From Membranipora membranacea (lineage: Eukaryota > Bryozoa > Gymnolaemata > Cheilostomatida > Membraniporidae): a DNA stretch of 64,000 bases. The stretch is taken from contig OU612074.1 in the NCBI GenBank assembly GCA_914767715.1, positions 7,765,501 to 7,829,500 of the forward strand. The letters are read 5' to 3'. The translations under genes and the position numbers were made by a program. The notes under the pieces are model-generated. The model was not told the DNA's origin. It saw only the letters and a program-made list of their open reading frames with translations, and ran no database searches. The number at the start of each line of letters is the position of its first letter. Position 1 is the stretch's first letter. Below, in pieces: positions 56,701 to 64,000 of this stretch.

Positions 56701-59700
56701 TTACATGCAGCCAGAATATGGAAACAGAATCATTATCGTAACGAAAGGAGAAGGTATTTCCGTTGTAAACCTGATAAAAGGAAGGCAGTAATCAAAGCCT
56801 TCCATTCTCAGAGACCCCTCATTATGTGACCCCCCACCCTCTTGAAGGGCAGTTACACAAACATGGGACGTTTAGGACTACATCATGTGACCCCCATTTC
56901 AGGGGTGGTAACAGCAATCACAAGTAGTTAAGGGGAACTGCAGTGCTATATCTTCGACCCTTTTTTCATACAAAAATATCTTCTCCGCAGTATTCACGTC
57001 ACAAAAAAGTTGTTGCTGCCAAAGAATAACCAGAGTCAACACCGTCAGAGTTATGTGTTGATTGTGTGGAAGAAGACTTGTTCACATTGCTACCACCACC
57101 TTAGCATTATCATATCAACACCCTTGATGCACAACAATGATTTCCGTCACGTAATTTTTGAAAAATAGTGAATCATTGTGATAGAATCAGACTCAATCGA
57201 GAGCATGCAAACTGATTGATTGATGATCAAGTTCATTTAGTTCGAGTTGATTGCATTGTCGGTGCTGATCGTTGAAAATTTTGCAGTCAGATTGAAAGCA
57301 ATTATTGCAACTTTACCGTTTCTCTTCTTCCTTGAGTCCTCTGAAGGAATTGGCAATAAACATTACACCAAAAATGTCCAAACAAACGATTCAACACTCC
57401 CAAAATGCACTGAGTACGTTGCTTAGCTACAAGCTACATTATCCATATACCTAAATCTTTGCATGAAGGTAAATGGGTATGGGTATTTTGAACTCCAAAT
57501 ATTGAATTTTGTTAAATCAACCAATAAAATCCAACCTCCACGTTCCTCCTGGAAGGGCTTTCAGCATGTCATGTCAAACCCTGAGTTCCAGGCCTCTGCA
57601 AAACCCTATCGTATTCATCATCCAAGAAAAGAAAACTAACTTGAACTTGACCTTAGCCTGAGTTGTGACATGACTTACTCTCTTGTTTCGCGGGCGGTTC
57701 TCTCTTCTTTAGCCTGAGCTCTCATCTGTTGTACTTCTATGGTATCAGCCTTTCTCCTTCTCATGTAAAGTTCATGGTTACCCATACATAGAGCTAGAAT
57801 ACGCTTACTGATCCTTAACCGTACAGTGTAAAATACAAAATCCTACAATTAAATACAATACAACATCACTTTCATTATCCTATGAAACATTGTGAGGTAA
57901 AGATTCCAACAATCATTCACCATATAACATAAAAACAAAGTTGGGACAAAAAAAGAGCTAACATTTTGTAATCTCATTCAGCAAAGACCAGGTGACAGTC
58001 ACCATGTGATTTCTGAAATGTGGGTGTCAAATTTGTATATTACTATAACAAGACTACTTTTGTTAAATGTCGAGAAATAACTTGTACTTACAGGAGCTTT
58101 TTTATCGATGGGTTTGATGATGAATTTTTTATCGTTGAAGCTGATATTCCTAATTTCACTCCATGGGAATCCGATTCTAGGGGTTAGTTTGTCGTCTTTT
58201 TCATAGATGTTCAGTCCGAGGGCGTCGACTCCCAGGAAGAGCTCTGTTCCTTTCTTGTTCTTAATATCGAAATAATTTACTCCGTACATTTCTAAATCCT
58301 GTGCGATCTGTGAATAAAAAAGAGAGAGATGCAAACAAATGAAGCAAATCCCTGCAGAAATATCTACACATGATGTCAATGGATGACGTATGGTTAGGTT
58401 AGGTGCTTTATCACAAATCAATAGAAGAGTGGCAGACACCCTTAATGAAACACAACCATAAAAACAAATAGTGCTGTTTCAAGGTTTTAATTTATGACTG
58501 TTAACTTGAAGTTGCCCACTCTCTGAACAATAAGTTCAAAGAACAGATAACTCCATTAATCACTGACCACTTCCAGTCTCCGCGCATACAAAGTAAAAAG
58601 CATTGACAATTTGGACGATTGATCGATTGTATTACAGAGGCCTGGACGATTGATCGCTTGTATTACAGAGGCCTCAATTCTAGCAAACGCAATGCAGCTT
58701 TATACCGACGGTTGACTAGGGGCACTCTTCATGATATTTCACAAGATTGATTTGATAACAGCATCTTAAAAATTTAACAGAACAATTAACAATTCAATTT
58801 TAAGCTTGAAGTTGTTACCTTGAGATATTCCATCATGGCGTCTTCTCTCATCAGTCCCTTATGTTCAGAGTACCAGTTTACTATCCTCTCCTCCCATTGG
58901 TCCTTACCAAGCTGATGCTGATCCAACACTCTATATAATTAATAATATAAACCTTCATAGTAAGTATGATGTACCATAGAAGAGTAAAGTATTCGCAGGA
59001 GGAAAAGTTCGTCATTTCGTAAATGATTGATAAAGTTAAATTCATGGCTCGCTAACCTCTACTCAAACTCATTACTGTACATGAACTCCGCTCAGTAAAC
59101 TAACATAATTTGGTGCTAGCAAACCTTGAGTCATCCAAAAAGATGGTTTGATTAAACTCTTGCTTTCTCCTCTACAGGAATTGTTACGCTCTGCATTCTA
59201 CCAAAAATAACAACTTAGATCTACTATTGACATAGCCGTGTCACGCGCGGCTCCTTTTTTTGTTTTTGAAAACACAAAAAGTAGCTGCGTGACACGGCTA
59301 CGATTGACAGGCTAAGTTGTTATTCTGCTGGCAGTAAATGTCAAAACAAATTTTGTTTTCAGCCATATAAATGTTTTATTCATCAATTTTTTTACTGTAA
59401 ATGGCATTTAACACATCCAAATTTGGTAAAAAAAACATTCACTGGTATGTATATTTTAAGACAGCAATTATTCATTGCTTTGATTTCTAGACCAATTCAT
59501 CAAGACGAATTTTCACCGACCTATTCTTGTAGGCGGTAAGCGGGCAAGCACTAGCCATACCAAACAGTTATTACGTTTATCTGACCATTAAGGCCACAAT
59601 TGTGATTAATATTACGTCCCATTAAATTTTCAGAGCCTTCTACATTTTGGTCTAACTTGAAATATTATACTATGAAGTTCTAAATATTGATCATCATCAA

Positions 59701-62700
59701 CTACAGGTTTTAAAAATTCATGTCATATTATTTCTCGTCATTCACCAAACTCTTTGAAATCTAACAGATTCTGGATGACTTATTCATCATTTGGGTGATA
59801 CAAAATTCATGAAACTTCGTCAAAACGACTCTATTGGTAGTGATCGCCATTAAAGTTTCATGGCGATCACTACCAATAGAGTCGTAAAGTTGTAAAAACC
59901 ATCTTCGGGTTGCTGACAATTATGATGGATCTGTGCAGCCGATGCTTTAAAGACTACCCAGAGACCAAAGCCTGTTACGTTCCCTTCTTGAAAGCCCTCT
60001 TTCCACCATCGGTAAGTCATGCCAAGTAGAGCATCGAATTTTTTATCATGCAAATCTGACACAACTTTATCATAAGTAACTGCCTGACTATAGGCCTAAC
60101 ATGCATAGGTCTTTGGGTGGTCTTTAACTTTTCAAATTAAAAATAACCCAAAAACTAAACTAAAACCTTGATCTGGCAGCTTGTTTACCTCTGAGGTAGA
60201 AGGTTATCGGATGAGAGGAAGCCGGTCTTGTGTGTATCACTGTTATAATCACCATACTTAGCCTGTACAGCGTATGAGGCTAGAAGGACGCTCGTCTCGG
60301 GGGGACAGTACACCTCCTCATTCAGTATACCCTCCTTTACTTGTAGGAAGAACATTCTCTGCAAGAAAAAACAAGAATAACAACCAAATCGAAAGACAGT
60401 GGGCTATGGAAAAGGGTAAGGAAGCAGAGGAACTTGTTTATTTGTCTTGACTCCCCTGCCATTTTGTAGGATGGACACAATGTAATGTCATATCCACTTG
60501 AATATTAAGAAATCCATGTTATGGTACAACGTTCAATAAGCCCGTCCACTCACTAGTCCGACCATGCCCTTACCAAAGATACCATGCTCTATTAAGCTCT
60601 ACCCTCTCCCACCAAAGTGTCTATGCTCCACTTTACCCCCATAGCACTCGCCAGAATAGCCAAGTTTAGATAAGTTACATCGCTCCTTTCAGCTTCCCGC
60701 CATCTCATAGTGACCATGCTATACTCAGCCCCGCCCCATTACCTGAGTGACTTCCTGTATGAGTTCCTCAGACACATCCTCAGGGTAGAATTTTGCTCTG
60801 AACTTAAACTGTAGTGGGGTCTCCTTCTTAACATCCTGGCTCATCACCTTCTTGTTGAGTTTGAGCCATGTAGTGTAACCTTTACTATCTACATACTGCA
60901 GACCGAAGAACCAGATCTCCCTCAGACCAATGGTCTTAACCACCTGTTCAGAAAAAGAATACGTCATGAGATTTTTGGATCTGCTGACTAAGGCGATATC
61001 TTACTCAAGTGAAGGCAACTCAAAATGTGACCACGGCAAAAATTGTAATAATGAATGAAACAATTAGTTACACTGCCACCCGATCCCTTTTACTAGTATA
61101 AAAAATATTTCCTTTCCAATGTTTAAATTTTTGCTATGCAAAATATGTTGGATATTATACTGTCGTATTTACTGAGAAATTTTATTACAATTATCTAGTT
61201 TAGTAATTGATTTTCACATGAGTTATATCAGATCAAAAATATTTGATCCGAAATCATTAAAACCGAGGATAAACAAATATTGTCAATACTGCGGCCTGGC
61301 TTTTGATCACAAAACAGGAACTCGCGGATGGCCTAAAGAATTCAATTTTAGAGATCAGCTAGTTTGCTCTAGTTCTTCATACTTGTGGAATCAAGTTCGA
61401 TCAATTTGGTGAAACATCATATGACCTAACAATAAAATGGCAGGGGCCTCAAACAAAAATCGCACGTTTTGATCTATCTAACTCAAACCAGTTGTAAGAC
61501 AAGTCTTAGGAAGAGGCCATGAACATCGCATACATACTCATCGTCAATCAAATAATTGCACTGGAAAAGATTGAGCAATTCAGCAATATTGGGGGTGAGA
61601 TAAAAATAAGAACCCATTAGAGTGTAGTTGATTAAAAATAGCTGTAGGCCTTGTCTTTTTTTCATCATCCTTATTTTGAATTCCATTCTTATCAGAAAAT
61701 ATATTCCATCAAATGAGTCACAATATTTGATCTTAGGGCCAACACCTATGATGTTTAAATCCCACCCAAAAACAAATTCCGATACCACTCCAGATATATG
61801 GCCTTCAAATCAAGTTTTGTAGGCGGATTGGGTGTAAGATATTTGGCCAAACAAACACCCTGTCCATGATTCAATTATGTGACAGAGAGATAAGCCTTCA
61901 TTGCATTCAGCAGCCATTGAGACAATTTGCCCCATACCTTGTCACCGTGTGAGATAATGACAGCGGCTCCTAGCCGAGCACCAGTAACCTAATGGCATCC
62001 CTACTCGAGATAAGGGCTGACGACACACTCAACATATCCCCCTGATAAGGTGGTATTAGGAGGATACAAGCAATCTAAATCTCAACACAAGATACGACGG
62101 TAAACAACTCAACCTATACTGTAACCTAACTAGTGATTTGCCCTAAATGATAACAAGCTGAGCGATGGTGCATCGGTCCGATATTGGCCCTACAGTCGCT
62201 GATGATACTTGATGCTTTCTGAGTGATACTAAAACAGGCTGAGAATGGTCATTGGTCCTAGTTTGGCCCTACAGTCACTGATGGTGCTCGATGCTTGCTG
62301 AGTGATACTTGACTTGTGCGTCACATGCGGACAGTTTCAAAAATCTAACTTTAACGCCATGACCTCATTTCTTGACTAGCTATAAAATGCTTAGCAAAAT
62401 ATTTCACACTTTGATAAACGCTAGGTTGACATTTCCAGCTAGATAGGATTACATTATTAAATTGAGTGTGAAGAATTGTTTTGCAATATTATGAAATCTT
62501 CCGCAGCCTACCGGCTATTTTATCCACTGAAACCAAAACTTTAAACAGCGGAGGTGGTTTTAAGAATGCATTGGACTCAGAAAATTGAATCTGGTTGCCA
62601 AGCAATTTTCTGCAATGAGTGGGCAATTTACTGACACGATGAGAGGACAATTTTCTCCACTATTAAAAAACCTATTGGTTCTGAAAAATGATGGCTACCA

Positions 62701-63325
62701 TTTTTCCAGGCTTGTAAAATGCTCAGACTATATTGGCTATTTTTAAATCTATGACTGTACAGTAAAATGGCACACCACAGTGCAAGGATATACCCTAATC
62801 GAATTTGAAAGCTGCAGCTATAAGGAGTCGCGAGTAGTGGGTACCACATAATTAGTGATTCACAATGCTAAGTCAAAACCATCAATACTTTCCCAGACAA
62901 AAGTGCATTCCTTGTTAAGACATAACTATAGGTTTTTTTCTGTTCTGTTCTCAGAACCGGATTTAGAAGTTTCTTCCAAGAATTATGATAATTATGAATT
63001 ATTCCATGAGGGGTGAAATCTGCCATGCAAGAGTGAACAGGGAAGTCACTCCACTAAGAGGCAGTCCATTAGTTAGCGGTGTTGGTGCTGGCCTAATTCC
63101 TTTACGACATCACATCTACCTTGCCTTTGCATACTTGTTTAACAGCGGAATGAACTCTCAACTTGTTGCTGTGATTAGCGGACATTAAATTTAAGCAGGG
63201 CTATGCCTATGGTAAGTGTATAAAGTGATAACATTATTTACCTGGTCGAAGAGCTGTTTGCCAGTAGTGCTCGGCTGGATGGCAAACTCCAGCTCGGCGT
63301 CCATAGTGGTAACTCGTACATTTAC
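53729..63325 (-). CDS. Ezrin/radixin/moesin (ERM) family protein, first codons outside or unplaced
   Basis: Twelve exons (minus): 63242-63325, 60743-60943, 60189-60358, 58819-58930, 58092-58307, 57679-57842, 57317-57340, 56507-56666, 55811-56028, 54565-54638, 53994-54218, 53729-53808; 1728 nt including stop, all phases agree. The first exon here starts [18 protein letters not shown], so only about four N-terminal codons are missing. Exons 1-6 are FERM lobes F1-F3 ([58 protein letters not shown]). Exons 6-10 are the charged alpha-helical coiled coil. The last exons are the actin-binding C-ERMAD ending [25 protein letters not shown], with the conserved phosphorylatable Thr in KYKTL. ERM proteins link membrane proteins to cortical actin. 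Exon 7 is a 24-nt microexon. Which ERM member it matches cannot be told. Confidence 0.93.
54225..54365. repeat. 33-bp minisatellite, about four units, in an ERM intron
   Basis: Units begin AATTGACCAATCAAAATGA and are spaced 33 bp. Each contains a CCAAT motif. It lies between the last two coiled-coil/C-ERMAD exons. Confidence 0.9.
56180..56232. repeat. AT dinucleotide microsatellite
   Basis: (TA)n with a few interruptions in the ERM intron between exons 8 and 9 of those listed. Confidence 0.9.
56385..56454. repeat. Perfect palindrome, 33-bp arms, 4-nt loop
   Basis: 56385-56417 is the exact reverse complement of 56422-56454, loop TCCC. It is in an ERM intron 50 bp past a donor site. Confidence 0.95.
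57317..57340 (-). other. ERM 24-nt microexon
   Basis: Flanked by acceptor TTCCTTCAG and donor CG|GTAAAG. It begins and ends in the same phase, adding eight residues (about EGLKEEEK) at the start of the coiled coil. Skipping it keeps the frame and gives the length of the vertebrate proteins in this segment. Confidence 0.75.
59204..59321. repeat. Hairpin element, ~50-bp imperfect arms
   Basis: Arms around AGCCGTGTCACGC (59231-59243) and GCGTGACACGGCT (59287-59299), extending outward to AACAACTTAG / CTAAGTTGTT. In an ERM intron; MITE-like, no target duplication fixed. Confidence 0.8.
59825..59885. repeat. Perfect palindrome, 26-bp arms, 9-nt loop
   Basis: 59825-59850 is the exact reverse complement of 59860-59885, loop TAAAGTTTC. 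In the same ERM intron as 59204-59321. Confidence 0.95.
60944..63241. other. ERM intron 1 of those visible; no other gene
   Basis: 2.3 kb between FERM exons. It contains two copies of a ~110-bp direct repeat at 62160-62310 (TTGGCCCTACAGTC, GTGATACT). Open frames at 61218-61412, 61483-61788 and 62985-63188 show no motif. Confidence 0.45.
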
Positions 63326-64000
63326 CTATCAAATAGAATAACAGTTCGGTATACTAATCGCAACTGGGTTTTAAAACACAGAGTGTAGCTTGCGATGGAA
63401 AGCCAAATTGGGTCCTCTCTCTCTTAGCCCAAATAAGCTTGCCAAAACATGCTGTATACTCGGGAATATAGCTTGCTATCAGTGTTGATAAGCTCAGCAG
63501 TATACAATTGCAGCTATTACCATCATATCTGAACTGGCCAACTTTGGGTGGGAAATAGTGAAGATGATATAAGATGAGAGAATGGAACAGTCATAATTGG
63601 TCAGCATAGAGTGCGCGGGTTGGTTGTTGGCGGTTTGATGTCATTATGTCATTAATTTCTCAATCATCACAATATAAAAAAGAGATTAAATCAAATCAGA
63701 GACTAAAGACTAAAGACTCTGATCAAATACTGAGCTATTTAATTGGACAGAGCTTCTTTGTTTCAAACTGCTTCCTGTATTACAAGGGCTAGAGGTAAGC
63801 CTCAGATCAGTTTAGAAAGATTGATCACTCGACAGCAGCAAGGCTGCCAGGCTGCCAGCTGGCAATAAGTCCGTAGGGTATACAATAGAGGGAAAAACAA
63901 GGCTGGGCTTATGAAAGTGAAAAGCTGCAGGAAGCCTAGTCACTTTTATTGAGGGTAATAGACTTTGTAGACTTGGCTATCAAAGCTAATTCGATCACTA
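63326..64000. other. Upstream intron or 5' flank of the ERM gene
   Basis: No initiator exon coding the expected short N-terminus (MPK-like) was found, so the first coding exon probably lies beyond the window. Nothing else recognised. Confidence 0.4.

Overview
This is intron-rich, AT-rich metazoan DNA: GT-AG introns, split animal genes, and many decayed or palindromic transposable elements. The organism looks like a marine invertebrate. Several things favour an invertebrate deuterostome (echinoderm, hemichordate or lancelet type) without proving it: a tRNA-headed SINE whose body resembles the Deu-type SINE core, a fucolectin-type (FTP) lectin pair, and RING/B-box/beta-propeller TRIM genes. This placement comes from recalled family knowledge, not from a search.

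Layout. (1) About 612-10826: a large inverted duplication, arms about 4.4 kb around a 1.25 kb spacer. It carries two divergently transcribed, apparently intact three-exon genes for a secreted PAN/apple plus fucolectin-type protein. One arm holds a solo LTR that the other lacks. (2) 10.8-22.7 kb: mostly repeats. It holds two spliced exons of a DUF4218-like (En/Spm-type) transposase-derived protein, two decayed non-LTR retrotransposons, nested inverted repeats, and an NHL-repeat pseudogene split by a hAT-type non-autonomous element with a perfect 8-bp target duplication and a tRNA-like module inside. (3) 23.0-28.9 kb: a 5'-truncated non-LTR reverse transcriptase, then a minus-strand TRIM paralogue with good RING and B-box exons but a broken coiled-coil exon. 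Its introns hold a family of TTAA-flanked MITEs and a foldback element with two opposed tRNA-like cores. (4) 29.4-34.1 kb: a degenerate Ty3/gypsy element (minus strand) interrupted by a Deu-like SINE. (5) 34-38.4 kb: repeats and minisatellites. (6) 38880-44504: an intact 7-exon TRIM gene (RING, B-boxes, coiled coil, beta-propeller; 595 aa). (7) 45122-50836, minus: RAD17 checkpoint clamp-loader subunit, 11 exons, one probable GC-AG intron. (8) 53729-63325, minus: an ezrin/radixin/moesin (ERM) gene, 12 coding exons here; only the first few codons are missing.

RAD17 (checkpoint clamp loading) and ERM (membrane-actin linkage) are conserved single-copy-type genes. The TRIM pair and the PAN-lectin pair are the evolving, locally duplicated part. 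Exons were delimited by eye from splice signals, reading phase and remembered homologues; exon ends may be off by a base or two, and no similarity search was run.
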